A stretch of 28,542 nt of DNA. Source: a virus. The stretch lies in the IMG/VR virus record IMGVR_UViG_3300027833_000181, positions 1-28,542 of that record; one strand, 5' to 3'. The notes below the pieces were generated by a model, which did not search any database, was not told the origin of the DNA, and saw only the letters and a program-made list of their open reading frames with translations. The position numbers were made by a program, and so were the translations under genes. Positions within the stretch are counted from its first letter, which is position 1, and each line of letters starts with the position of its first letter. Below are positions 10,777 through 18,008 of the stretch, one piece after another.

Positions 10777-11965
10777 GATTTTTCTTAGCAAGGCTAGATT
10801 TGTGGCTGTTGTAGCTGGTAGGCGTTTCGGTAAAACCTTTCTTGCTACTGGATCGCTGTTACGCGCTGCTATCAAAGCCCCTAATCAAAATGTTTGGTAT
10901 GTAGCTCCAACCTATGGGGCGGCAAAAGAAATATGCTGGCTCATGCTGCTAAACAGTATTCCACAAGAGTATATAGCGAAGACCAACGAAACAGCCCTGA
11001 CCATTAAGCTAATTAACGGATCGTACATCGCGCTAAAAGGGGCAGAGAAGCCAAATAACTTACGCGGACGAGCTTTGGACTTTGTTGTACTTGACGAGTT
11101 TGCGGATATGCGCCCAGAGACTTGGTACGAAGTAATAAGAGCTTCACTAAGTGACAGGCAGGGAGCAGCCCTATTTATCGGTACGCCTAAAGGCAGAAAT
11201 CATTTCTATGATCTATGGGCTAAAGGTAAAGACAAGTCGCATGATTGGGAGTCATTTCAGTACACCACCATTCAGGGCGGCAACGTCCCAGAAGAAGAGA
11301 TTGAAGCAGCTAAATCTGATCTAGATGAAAGAACATTTAATCAAGAATATAATGCAGCGTTCGTAACCTATGCGGGGCTTATCTATTATGGATTTAACCG
11401 CGAAGACTCCGTATTGGATATGGGCGATGATAGTGGTACACTCCACATTGGGATGGATTTCAATTTAGACCCAATGTCTGCCGTTATCTGTTTGCGTAAA
11501 GGCGGGAAGCTGTACGCAGTTGACGAGATAGTCATGTACGGGTCAAATACTGATGAGATGGTTTCGGAGATAATAGACCGTTATCCTCGACGCAGTATTA
11601 TTATTTATCCAGACCCAGCATCAAGACAGCGGAAAACCTCTGCTGGTGGTCGAACAGATTTGTCGATCTTACAGAACGCAGGATTTAGCGTTAAGGCGAA
11701 GAACTCACATGCATTGGTCAGGGATAGAATCAACGCTGTGAACAGTCGTTTACTATCGGGTGATGGTGAGCGGCATTTGTATATCTCACCGAAATGCAAG
11801 CAGACCATTAAGTCTCTTGAACGGCAGACATACAAAGAAGGGACGAGTATTCCTAACAAAGACGATGGGTTTGATCATATGAATGATGCCCTTGGTTACT
11901 TAATAGAATACCTGTTCCCTGTTCGTACTGAATACGCTACCCCCCAACCTACTAGGTGGACTTGA
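10745..11965 (+). CDS. terL: Terminase large subunit (packaging ATPase/nuclease)
   Basis: The 406-aa protein has Walker A GRRFGKT (25-31), Walker B VVLDEFAD (about 113-120) and an ATPase coupling segment FIGTPKGRNHFYD. The RNase H-like nuclease acids are visible in GMDFNLDP (about 236), YPDPAS (about 288) and DDGFDHMNDALGYL (about 372). It powers DNA translocation into the prohead and cuts the concatemer. A second in-frame ATG at 10751 is an alternative start. It is somewhat short but has every expected motif. Its stop overlaps the portal ATG. Confidence 0.95.
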   Translation: MQMQLTKPQSEIFLSKARFVAVVAGRRFGKTFLATGSLLRAAIKAPNQNVWYVAPTYGAAKEICWLMLLNSIPQEYIAKTNETALTIKLINGSYIALKGAEKPNNLRGRALDFVVLDEFADMRPETWYEVIRASLSDRQGAALFIGTPKGRNHFYDLWAKGKDKSHDWESFQYTTIQGGNVPEEEIEAAKSDLDERTFNQEYNAAFVTYAGLIYYGFNREDSVLDMGDDSGTLHIGMDFNLDPMSAVICLRKGGKLYAVDEIVMYGSNTDEMVSEIIDRYPRRSIIIYPDPASRQRKTSAGGRTDLSILQNAGFSVKAKNSHALVRDRINAVNSRLLSGDGERHLYISPKCKQTIKSLERQTYKEGTSIPNKDDGFDHMNDALGYLIEYLFPVRTEYATPQPTRWT

Positions 11966-13350
11966 TGAGATTGAACGCAGATACAACGCACCCTGATTAT
12001 GATAAATACGAAAGCCGCTGGGAGTTTTATGTCCGCAGCTATTTGGGTGGAGAAGATTACTTTAATGGCGCATATCTAACGCGCTACATATCAGAAACCA
12101 GTGACGACTACGACCGCAGACTTGATCTGACTCCACTGGACAATCACTGTAAAAATATAGTCCATATCTATTCTAGCTTCCTTTGGCGAGTACCGCCTAC
12201 TAGAGCATACAACAGCGCAGCCAATAACGTAGCCCTTAATCCTTTCCTGCAAGATTGTGACTTAGAAGGCCGTAGCTTCAATGCGTTTATGCGCGAATGC
12301 CAGATATGGGCAAGCGTTTACGGTCATGTCTGGGTGATGATGGATAAGCCTAAGTCTACAGCGGGAACTAAGGCAGAAGAGTTAGAACAAGACATCCGGC
12401 CTTATGTGACGATGTTTACTCCAGAGAATGTCTTAGATTGGAACTGGGTAAGAACCCCTAGCGGTAGATTTGAACTTGATTACCTAAAGGTCAGGGAAAG
12501 CGTTATTCGTGTAGATGAGACAACCACAGAAACGTATTACAGAGTCTGGTACAAGGATCGAGTAGAGCTATGGCATTCGGTTAATGACCTAGATAAGCAG
12601 GTTGAAGTAGATGATAACGTGCTTGGCCGTATCCCTGCTGTATTCCTTCCTGCTAACCGTAGCGTAACCAGAGGTATAGGGCTTAGCGATATAGCTGATG
12701 CTTCCTATATGCAAAGGGCTATCTATCAAGAATTGTCAGAGATAGAACAGCTTATCCGTATCTCTAATCACCCTACACTGGTTAAGTCATTCGGCACTGA
12801 TGCATCTGCTGGCGCTGGTTCTGTTATCAATCTACCTGATGACATGGATGCCAGCCTAAAACCTTATCAGTTACAGCCTAGCGGCCAGAACCTTGACGCT
12901 GTTCGTGCATCGATTGACGATAAGATTGCATCTATTAATCGGATGAGTCACATGGGTGCTGTACGCGGCACAGAAGCCATGACTATGAGTGGCGTGGCTA
13001 TGCAGACAGAATTCCAAATGCTTAACGCTAAGTTAGCAGAGAAGGCTGATTTGCTAGAGTTAGCAGAAGAGCAGTTGTGGATTTTATTCTGTGATTGGCA
13101 GGATGTCACTCCAGATGTACAGATATTCTATCCAGACGCATTCGACCTTCGTGACTACGATAAAGAACTATTGTTCCTACAGCAGATGAAGGCATCAGGC
13201 GTTAAGTCGGTTACTTTGTCGCAGGAAATTGATAAGAAGATTAGCGACCTTATTCTTGATGATGAGAACTTAGCGAGGGCGCATTCAGAGATTGAATCTG
13301 GCACTCAAGTTTTGGGTCAGTTTAATCAGCAGGTAATTGAAGAAGCCTAA
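11965..13350 (+). CDS. Portal protein
   Basis: The 461-aa protein sits directly after terminase and has portal-like features: RSYLGGEDYFNG and YISETSDDYDRRLDLTPLDN near the N-terminus, a central KPYQLQPSGQNLDAVRASID segment, and MSGVAMQTEFQMLNAKLAEK before an acidic C-terminus. Portals form the dodecameric channel at one capsid vertex. I chose the ATG at 11965, preceded by AGGTGG, instead of an in-frame GTG at 11956. It overlaps the terminase stop by one base and the head morphogenesis gene by one (TAATG). Confidence 0.88.
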   Translation: MRLNADTTHPDYDKYESRWEFYVRSYLGGEDYFNGAYLTRYISETSDDYDRRLDLTPLDNHCKNIVHIYSSFLWRVPPTRAYNSAANNVALNPFLQDCDLEGRSFNAFMRECQIWASVYGHVWVMMDKPKSTAGTKAEELEQDIRPYVTMFTPENVLDWNWVRTPSGRFELDYLKVRESVIRVDETTTETYYRVWYKDRVELWHSVNDLDKQVEVDDNVLGRIPAVFLPANRSVTRGIGLSDIADASYMQRAIYQELSEIEQLIRISNHPTLVKSFGTDASAGAGSVINLPDDMDASLKPYQLQPSGQNLDAVRASIDDKIASINRMSHMGAVRGTEAMTMSGVAMQTEFQMLNAKLAEKADLLELAEEQLWILFCDWQDVTPDVQIFYPDAFDLRDYDKELLFLQQMKASGVKSVTLSQEIDKKISDLILDDENLARAHSEIESGTQVLGQFNQQVIEEA

Positions 13351-14093
13351 TGGCAGAAGATGTTGACCAGCTAAAAGAAACAATAAGGAAAGCCGCCCTG
13401 CACCAAGAAAGGTTGGCGGCTGCTTTGGTTACGCTAGAAAGTCGCATAACAGATGTTTTAGCCACAGCGCCATTAAGTGATGGCAATTTATTTGACTTGG
13501 AATGGGCGATACAGGCTAGGTCAGAATTAAGGCAAGTGATTGAAACTGAATACTTGGCCACTGTTGACAGTATAGTAAGGGAGTATGCTGGCGTTTCTGA
13601 TGATATTGCGGCCATGCTTGGAACTTATGCAGACGTTGCAAAATTAGACCCTGCAATAGTCTCTCAGCTTCAATCAATGACTTTTAAGGGTTTTGAAGAT
13701 TTAGGACAAAATTACTTAGATGCAATTTCAAAAGAAATATATGAAAACACTTTAACTGGAGCATCTTTTGCTTCCAGCGTTGCCATTATTAAGCAATCAG
13801 TAGATGCCGGTTTAGGTAGATACGCAAAGCAAGCGTTGCATGATGGTTTGATGCAATTTGACGCGGCTGTAAATACCAAGATTGCACTTGATGCTGGTGC
13901 AACTGAGTTTAAATACTATGGCCCAGATGATGAGGTTACGCGGGACTTCTGCGAAAAGCATGTAGGCAAAACATATACAAAAGAAGAGATTGAGGAAATC
14001 TGGTCTGGCAGTTGGGCAGGAAAGATTAGCGGCGATCCTTTTGTAGTTCGGGGCGGCTATAACTGCCGTCATAGATTCAGAGGCGTTTTTTAA
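13350..14093 (+). CDS. Head morphogenesis protein (MuF-like minor capsid protein)
   Basis: The 247-aa protein ends in the pattern typical of phage MuF/F-type head proteins: KYYGPDDEVTRDFCEKHVGK (about 190-209), then VVRGGYNCRHRFRGVF (about 232-247). The N-terminal 180 residues are helical (LKETIRKAALHQERLAAALV). These minor proteins attach to the portal or inner capsid and may be ejected with DNA. No fused toxin or protease domain is visible. The position between portal and scaffold is the usual one. Confidence 0.85.
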   Translation: MAEDVDQLKETIRKAALHQERLAAALVTLESRITDVLATAPLSDGNLFDLEWAIQARSELRQVIETEYLATVDSIVREYAGVSDDIAAMLGTYADVAKLDPAIVSQLQSMTFKGFEDLGQNYLDAISKEIYENTLTGASFASSVAIIKQSVDAGLGRYAKQALHDGLMQFDAAVNTKIALDAGATEFKYYGPDDEVTRDFCEKHVGKTYTKEEIEEIWSGSWAGKISGDPFVVRGGYNCRHRFRGVF

Positions 14094-14104
14094 CGAGGTG
14101 ACAT

Positions 14105-14179
14105 ATGCCACAAGGGAAAGGAACATACGGTTCGAAGGTCGGCCGTCCTAAGAAAAAGAAGAAGAAGGTTAAAAAGTAA
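14105..14179 (+). CDS. 24-aa lysine-rich phage micro-protein
   Basis: The frame reads MPQGKGTYGSKVGRP followed by a run of nine K/V residues, KKKKKKVKK. GAGGTG lies four bases before the ATG. I recall very similar GKGTYGSKVGRP-K-rich peptides between head genes in other phages, so this is likely a real conserved gene despite its size. The extreme positive charge suggests binding to DNA, to the acidic scaffold or inside the capsid. That role is inference. Confidence 0.7.
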   Translation: MPQGKGTYGSKVGRPKKKKKKVKK

Positions 14180-14186
14180 CCAATTA

Positions 14187-14195
14187 TGCTACACT
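14187..14195 (+). promoter_or_regulatory. Possible extended -10 before scaffold and capsid genes
   Basis: TG, one base, TACACT (14190-14195), with no good -35. It could boost scaffold and capsid expression. Support is weak. Confidence 0.25.
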
Positions 14196-14230
14196 TGTAA
14201 TTCACCAATACTCTTTAAGAGGCACGCGAC

Positions 14231-14890
14231 ATGAGCGATGAAATCATGGAAACACAAGCAGAGACTGAAACTGTTGCAGTAGAAACTCAGGAAAGCAAGA
14301 CCTTTACACAGGATGAACTAGACCGCATTGTCGCGGATCGTGTTGCAAGAGAGCAGCGCAAGTTTGACAAGAAGATATCTGGCATTGATCTGGATGACGC
14401 TAAAGACTTAATGGCACAGCGAGAAGCTGCCGAGTTGGAGCGTAAGAAAGAACGTGGCGAGTTTGATTCTATCCTAAAGCAAACGGTCGAGAAAAAAGAC
14501 ATAGAGATTCAGAGTTATAAAAGCAAGCTGCAACAGACGCTAGTAGATGGGGCGATCTTAGGTGCTGCTGGTAATAATAACGCTGTTAATCCGAATCAAG
14601 TTTCTCAGTTGCTGAAAGACCAGACCAGACTGTCAGATGACGGAACGGTTGAGGTGCTGGACGCTAACGGTACACCGCGATACAATGACAGCGGTGATTT
14701 GTTATCAGTCAATGAGATGGTAGCTGAATTCTTGACAGTAAACCCGCACATGGTCAAAGCCTCACAAGGTGGCACAGGATCGCAGGGTAACGCTGGTGGC
14801 TCTACACAGAAGCCTACATCTGTGGCAGATATGGTTGCAAACTGGGAATCTGGCGGCAAAGAAGCATTCGCTGCTATGAAGAAAAAGTAA
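14231..14890 (+). CDS. Scaffolding protein (DUF4355-like)
   Basis: The 219-aa protein is acidic and predicted coiled coil over about 25-110 (FTQDELDRIVADRVAREQRK, then E/K/R-rich helix), with a Gly/Ser/Thr-rich linker (about 178-195) and a C-terminal helix ending AFAAMKKK. Internal scaffolds of HK97-fold phages look like this, with a basic C-terminus that contacts coat protein. It lies immediately before the major capsid gene. AAGAGG about nine bases before the ATG sits in a small CTCT/AGAG hairpin. Confidence 0.82.
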   Translation: MSDEIMETQAETETVAVETQESKTFTQDELDRIVADRVAREQRKFDKKISGIDLDDAKDLMAQREAAELERKKERGEFDSILKQTVEKKDIEIQSYKSKLQQTLVDGAILGAAGNNNAVNPNQVSQLLKDQTRLSDDGTVEVLDANGTPRYNDSGDLLSVNEMVAEFLTVNPHMVKASQGGTGSQGNAGGSTQKPTSVADMVANWESGGKEAFAAMKKK

Positions 14891-14917
14891 CCACCAAACC
14901 ACAAACTAATTTTATTT

Positions 14918-14930
14918 AAAGGCAATTATC
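14918..14930 (+). promoter_or_regulatory. Ribosome-binding leader of the capsid gene
   Basis: AAAGGCAATTATC directly before the ATG. The tail tube gene has AAAGGTAATTATC in the same position (17084-17096), and both continue ATGGC. Confidence 0.75.
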
Positions 14931-15764
14931 ATGGCTGCAACTACTTCCACAACTCTCGACGATCTATTTGTAAATATCGTTGCTCAAGCGCGTTTCACCG
15001 CTGAAGAGCAATCTTTAATGATGGGTCTAGTAACTAACTACAACATTCAAGCCCAAGCTGGCAAGACTATTCAGGTTCCTAAGTACCCAGCAATCGCTGC
15101 TGCTGACTTAACCGAAGGCACTGACATGTCAAGCACCACTGTATCTACTAGCTCAGTTTCTGTAACTGTTGGCGAAGTAGGCGCACAGGTTCTGCTTACT
15201 GACATGGCTACCTACGGTGACGGAAACCCTGCTGTTGAGCTGGGAACTGTTCTTGGTAACGCTATCGCTACTAAGATCGATACTGACCTGATCGCTTTGT
15301 TTGACGGCTTCTCTGGTTCTATCGGTGCTGCTGGCGCTGAAATCACTGTAGCTGACCTGTTCAAAGCTGCTGCGACTCTTCGTGCTGCTAAGATCACTGG
15401 CGCTATTAATGCTGTTGTACATCCTTTCCAAGCGTACCAGTTGAAAGCTAACCTAACTAACACCTTTGCTAACCCAAATGGTGGCGACTTGCAGAACGAA
15501 GCAATGCGCAACGGTTATGTTGGTACTATCGCTGGAATCAATGTTTATGAGTCTGCCAACGTAGCTATCGATGGTAATGGCGATGCTAAAGGTGCTGTAT
15601 TTGCTCCTGAAGCTCTGATGATCGCTATGAAGCGTGACTTCAACATTGCTCCACAGCGTGACGAGTCACTCCGTGCATTCGAGCTTAACGCCACTGCTGT
15701 TTATGGTGTTGCAGAGCTTGATGATGCGTTCGGTGTTGAGCTTCTGTCTGACGCTGTACTGTAA
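14931..15764 (+). CDS. Major capsid protein
   Basis: The 277-aa protein is the main shell subunit, probably HK97 fold. Evidence: its place after the scaffold, a TTLDDLFVNIVAQARFTAEE start, AGKTIQVPKYPAIAAADLTEG with the usual beta-rich region, VVHPFQAYQLKANL (about 163-176), and a C-terminal FELNATAVYGVAELDDAFGV strand segment. The length is typical of short coat proteins without a fused protease. Codons look strongly biased toward GCT, AAC and GGT compared with the neighbours, as expected for a highly expressed gene. A strong terminator follows. Confidence 0.88.
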   Translation: MAATTSTTLDDLFVNIVAQARFTAEEQSLMMGLVTNYNIQAQAGKTIQVPKYPAIAAADLTEGTDMSSTTVSTSSVSVTVGEVGAQVLLTDMATYGDGNPAVELGTVLGNAIATKIDTDLIALFDGFSGSIGAAGAEITVADLFKAAATLRAAKITGAINAVVHPFQAYQLKANLTNTFANPNGGDLQNEAMRNGYVGTIAGINVYESANVAIDGNGDAKGAVFAPEALMIAMKRDFNIAPQRDESLRAFELNATAVYGVAELDDAFGVELLSDAVL

Positions 15765-15772
15765 GACTAATT

Positions 15773-15796
15773 GCCCCTTCTTCGGAGGGGGCTTTT
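15773..15796 (+). terminator. Terminator directly after the major capsid gene
   Basis: GCCCCTTC (15773-15780), loop TTCG, GAGGGGGC (15785-15792), with one U-G pair, then TTTT. No promoter is apparent before the next gene at 15810. Partial readthrough would lower tail gene expression relative to capsid. Confidence 0.82.
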
Positions 15797-15809
15797 ACTT
15801 GAGGTTTAT

Positions 15810-16220
15810 ATGGCTTATTCAAGCGATGCAGATTTATTAAAGCTAATCCCCGATATTCTCGATCTAGGTATCGAGTCTTTTGTATTGGAACACCCCAAAG
15901 CACAGGCAGATATTCAACGTGAGTTACGCATTAAGTGGTGGCCGCGCAAAAACATTGCTGGCGAAATGGATACTACTAAACTAACTGACAGCCAGTTTGT
16001 TACAACATCAGCTTATCTAGTGTTGTGGCGTTACGCATTGCCACAACTTACCAACTGGGTAGACGGCGACCGATTCGGCAATATGATCGACTTCTACAAA
16101 GCTAGATACGGTGAGGAATTGGAAGCTGTATTAAGCGATGGCGTTGATTACGATGCTGATGGCGATGGGAACGTCAAATACGATGAGAAGCAACCTGTCG
16201 GTCAGTGGTTAGATAGATAA
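15810..16220 (+). CDS. Head-tail connector protein with EF-hand-like loop
   Basis: The 136-aa protein follows the capsid gene at the usual head-tail adaptor position. It is helical at the start (SDADLLKLIPDILDLGIESF) and has conserved-looking WWPRKN and FVTTSAYLVLWRYALPQL. Near the C-terminus DADGDGNVKYDE (115-126) fits the calcium-binding EF-hand loop exactly: D at 1, 3 and 5, G at 6, V at 8, E at 12. The ATG at 15810 follows GAGG by five bases; an upstream in-frame start falls inside the terminator and is rejected. Connector function is inferred from gene order. Confidence 0.68.
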   Translation: MAYSSDADLLKLIPDILDLGIESFVLEHPKAQADIQRELRIKWWPRKNIAGEMDTTKLTDSQFVTTSAYLVLWRYALPQLTNWVDGDRFGNMIDFYKARYGEELEAVLSDGVDYDADGDGNVKYDEKQPVGQWLDR

Positions 16221-16642
16221 TGGATGTTAAAGTTAATACCAATGCCAAAGACATTGCAAAACGTGTTGGCAAGAAAGGAAAAGAGTTATCAGCAAGCATT
16301 AAAAAAGCCTTGTCGATTACTGCTCAATCCGGTATTAATATTATTGAAGACAGAACCAGTAAAGGTGTTGGCTTTAAAGGCGGCAAGTTTAATGGCTATA
16401 CAGCCACATACGCGGCATTTAGAGCAAGTCGAGGTAGAGGCACCAACCCTGACTTACAATTTACAGGGCAAATGCTTAGTTCTATGACATCCAGAGCTAA
16501 TAGCAAGCAAGCTGAGATATTTTTTAGCCGTGCAACTGAGTCTAAAAAAGCTGCAATGAATAACAAAACCAGACCTTTCTTTGGTTTTAGTGATCGCGAA
16601 GAAAAGCAACTAGCACAAGTATTCTTTAAGGCGTTGAAATGA
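16220..16642 (+). CDS. Tail completion / HK97 gp10-like neck protein
   Basis: The 140-aa protein is basic, with a helical N-terminal half (AKDIAKRVGKKGKELSASIK), then FNGYTATYAAFRASRGRGTNPDLQFTG and NNKTRPFFGFSDREEKQ. It resembles the virion morphogenesis / gp10-like proteins that sit between connector and tail terminator genes. The TAATG overlap with the previous gene and four-base overlap with the next (ATGA) fit a translationally coupled neck block. The family assignment is by pattern and position. Confidence 0.6.
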   Translation: MDVKVNTNAKDIAKRVGKKGKELSASIKKALSITAQSGINIIEDRTSKGVGFKGGKFNGYTATYAAFRASRGRGTNPDLQFTGQMLSSMTSRANSKQAEIFFSRATESKKAAMNNKTRPFFGFSDREEKQLAQVFFKALK

Positions 16643-17073
16643 GTGTACGAGAAAACATTGCTAACAATTTAGTAGCTACCTTGCAGGCTGTAACAGCACC
16701 TGTAGGTATTAAGTACGTTACTAGGGAGCCGTTTGATTTTACTAAATTATCAAGCGCACAGTTTCCAGCAATATTAGTTCGCAGTGCTGGTGAAGACAGA
16801 GAAGATAGCTCTATCGGTGGTTCTATTACTCAGCGAATGGCTACCATAAATTACGAATTCATTTGCTACGTTAAAGGGTCTGTGATTGATTCAGCCCGCA
16901 ACAATCTTATTGAAGCAATTGAAGAAGCTCTTGATGTTGACCGTTTGCGTGGTGGTTATGCCCTAGATACGCAGATAACCAATATCGAGATTGATGAAGG
17001 TTCTATTGACCCGATTGGCGGGATCATTATTACAGTTCGCGTTTTGTACCAATACACTCGCGGCACAACTTAA
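16639..17073 (+). CDS. Tail terminator protein (gpU-like)
   Basis: The 144-aa protein has a helical start (SVRENIANNLVATLQAVTAP), a beta-rich middle with FPAILVRSAGEDRED and MATINYEFICYVKG, a second helix (ARNNLIEAIEEALDVDRL) and a final strand IGGIIITVRVLYQYTRG. This order fits lambda gpU-like tail terminators, which cap the tail tube at its final length. It comes just before the tube protein, as expected. Sequence identity to a named family is not certain. Confidence 0.65.
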   Translation: MSVRENIANNLVATLQAVTAPVGIKYVTREPFDFTKLSSAQFPAILVRSAGEDREDSSIGGSITQRMATINYEFICYVKGSVIDSARNNLIEAIEEALDVDRLRGGYALDTQITNIEIDEGSIDPIGGIIITVRVLYQYTRGTT

Positions 17074-17083
17074 CTTAAATTTA

Positions 17084-17096
17084 AAAGGTAATTATC
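17084..17096 (+). promoter_or_regulatory. Ribosome-binding leader of the tail tube gene
   Basis: AAAGGTAATTATC directly before the ATG, differing at one base from the capsid leader at 14918-14930. Confidence 0.75.
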
Positions 17097-17498
17097 ATGG
17101 CGACTAAAACAGGCGCATCTGGAGTAGTAAAAGTACAAGTCTCAGGCACGACTGTTGCCGTGGTTGGCGAAGTACGTTCTTTCACGTTTGATGGGTCAGC
17201 AGATACTATTGAAGACTCAGTAATGGGCGATACTTCACGATCTTATAAGCAAGGCTTGAAAACTAATACCGTCTCACTTGACGTTTATTGGGATGAAGCT
17301 GATGCACAGCAATTAATCCTAGATGAGCGGGCTGAGATTGATTTTGAAATATACCCTACAGGTACTGGTACTGGCGAGACTTACTTCTCTGGTGGCGGCA
17401 TTGTTACTTCTCGTTCAATCACTGGTTCTTTTGATGGCATGGTTGAAGCCAGCTTCTCTATTCAGTGCAGCGGAGCAGTAACAGAAGCAACAGCTTAA
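17097..17498 (+). CDS. Major tail tube protein
   Basis: The 133-aa protein is beta-rich and low in charge, as tube subunits are: GEVRSFTFDGSADTIEDSVM (about 25-44), YKQGLKTNTVSLDVYWDEAD (about 51-70) and TSRSITGSFDGMVEASFSIQ (about 103-122). The pattern matches TP901-1/lambda gpV-type tube proteins that stack as hexamers around the tape measure. It lies between the tail terminator and the tail chaperone genes and shares its leader with the capsid gene. Confidence 0.85.
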   Translation: MATKTGASGVVKVQVSGTTVAVVGEVRSFTFDGSADTIEDSVMGDTSRSYKQGLKTNTVSLDVYWDEADAQQLILDERAEIDFEIYPTGTGTGETYFSGGGIVTSRSITGSFDGMVEASFSIQCSGAVTEATA

Positions 17499-17520
17499 TT
17501 TAACAACTAGGAGAATAGTT

Positions 17521-17868
17521 ATGGGTTTAGCAAAAGATTTACGCAGTAGAAGAAAGCAGGAAGCTAGGGAAGTATCAGTTCCTGAATGGGGTGACGAATC
17601 TGGAGCATTTAAGTTGTATTGCAGGGCTATTACTTGCTATGACTTAGATCAACTACAGAAGAAGCACCCCAACTTTCTTAATAACACCACAATCGGTGCA
17701 ATGGTAGATTTGATTTGCATGAAAGCACAAGATGAGGGCGGCAATAAATTGTTCGCATCTGCTGAAGATCGCCTTGATTTGATGGGTGAAGAGACAAGTA
17801 TTATTTCCGAAATCGCTAACCAGATGTTTGCAGAAATAGAATCTGTAGAGGCGGCTGAGGGAAACTAA
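17521..17868 (+). CDS. Tail assembly chaperone (G-like, unshifted product)
   Basis: The 115-aa protein is acidic and helical (YDLDQLQKKHPNFLNNTTIG, about 42-61; EETSIISEIANQMFAEIESV, about 91-110). It sits between tube and tape measure genes, where lambda G lies. G-like proteins coat the tape measure during tail assembly. The last two codons GGA AAC before the stop form the slippery heptamer GGGAAAC with the preceding G, so a share of ribosomes should shift into the next frame and make a longer G-T fusion. AGGAG lies eight bases before the ATG. Confidence 0.85.
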   Translation: MGLAKDLRSRRKQEAREVSVPEWGDESGAFKLYCRAITCYDLDQLQKKHPNFLNNTTIGAMVDLICMKAQDEGGNKLFASAEDRLDLMGEETSIISEIANQMFAEIESVEAAEGN

Positions 17869-17912
17869 GAAGCGATCAGTCTAGGATGAATCTGCTTTCC
17901 TTGGCTGACCGC
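17859..17912 (+). other. -1 programmed frameshift site with stimulatory stem
   Basis: The heptamer G GGA AAC (17859-17865) is a canonical X XXY YYZ slip site and ends one codon before the TAA. After a 6-nt spacer, GCGATCAGTC (17872-17881) pairs with GGCTGACCGC (17903-17912), ten positions with one A-C mismatch and one U-G pair. The -1 frame is closed by TGA at 17856-17858, so the shift must occur exactly in this window. Confidence 0.85.
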
Positions 17913-18008
17913 CTGCACATGAGTATAGAAGAAGCAGAGCAAATGCCTGTTAGTCACTTTAATGAGTGGTTGGCCTATTATCATATATTGAGCGAGCAAA
18001 ATGGCTGA
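17865..18008 (+). CDS. Tail chaperone T extension, expressed by -1 frameshift
   Basis: Reading from 17865 in the -1 frame gives 47 codons to TGA at 18006-18008, starting LRSDQSRMNLLSLADRLHMS and ending WLAYYHILSEQNG. The LHMS and FNEWLAYY pattern is typical of T-type tails of phage chaperones. The fusion would be 162 residues (115 + 47). It overlaps the tape measure start by eight bases. T domains bind the tube protein and bring it to the G-coated tape measure. A lone internal ATG at 17886 has a poor ribosome site, favouring frameshifting over separate initiation. Confidence 0.82.
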   Translation, partial: LRSDQSRMNLLSLADRLHMSIEEAEQMPVSHFNEWLAYYHILSEQNG

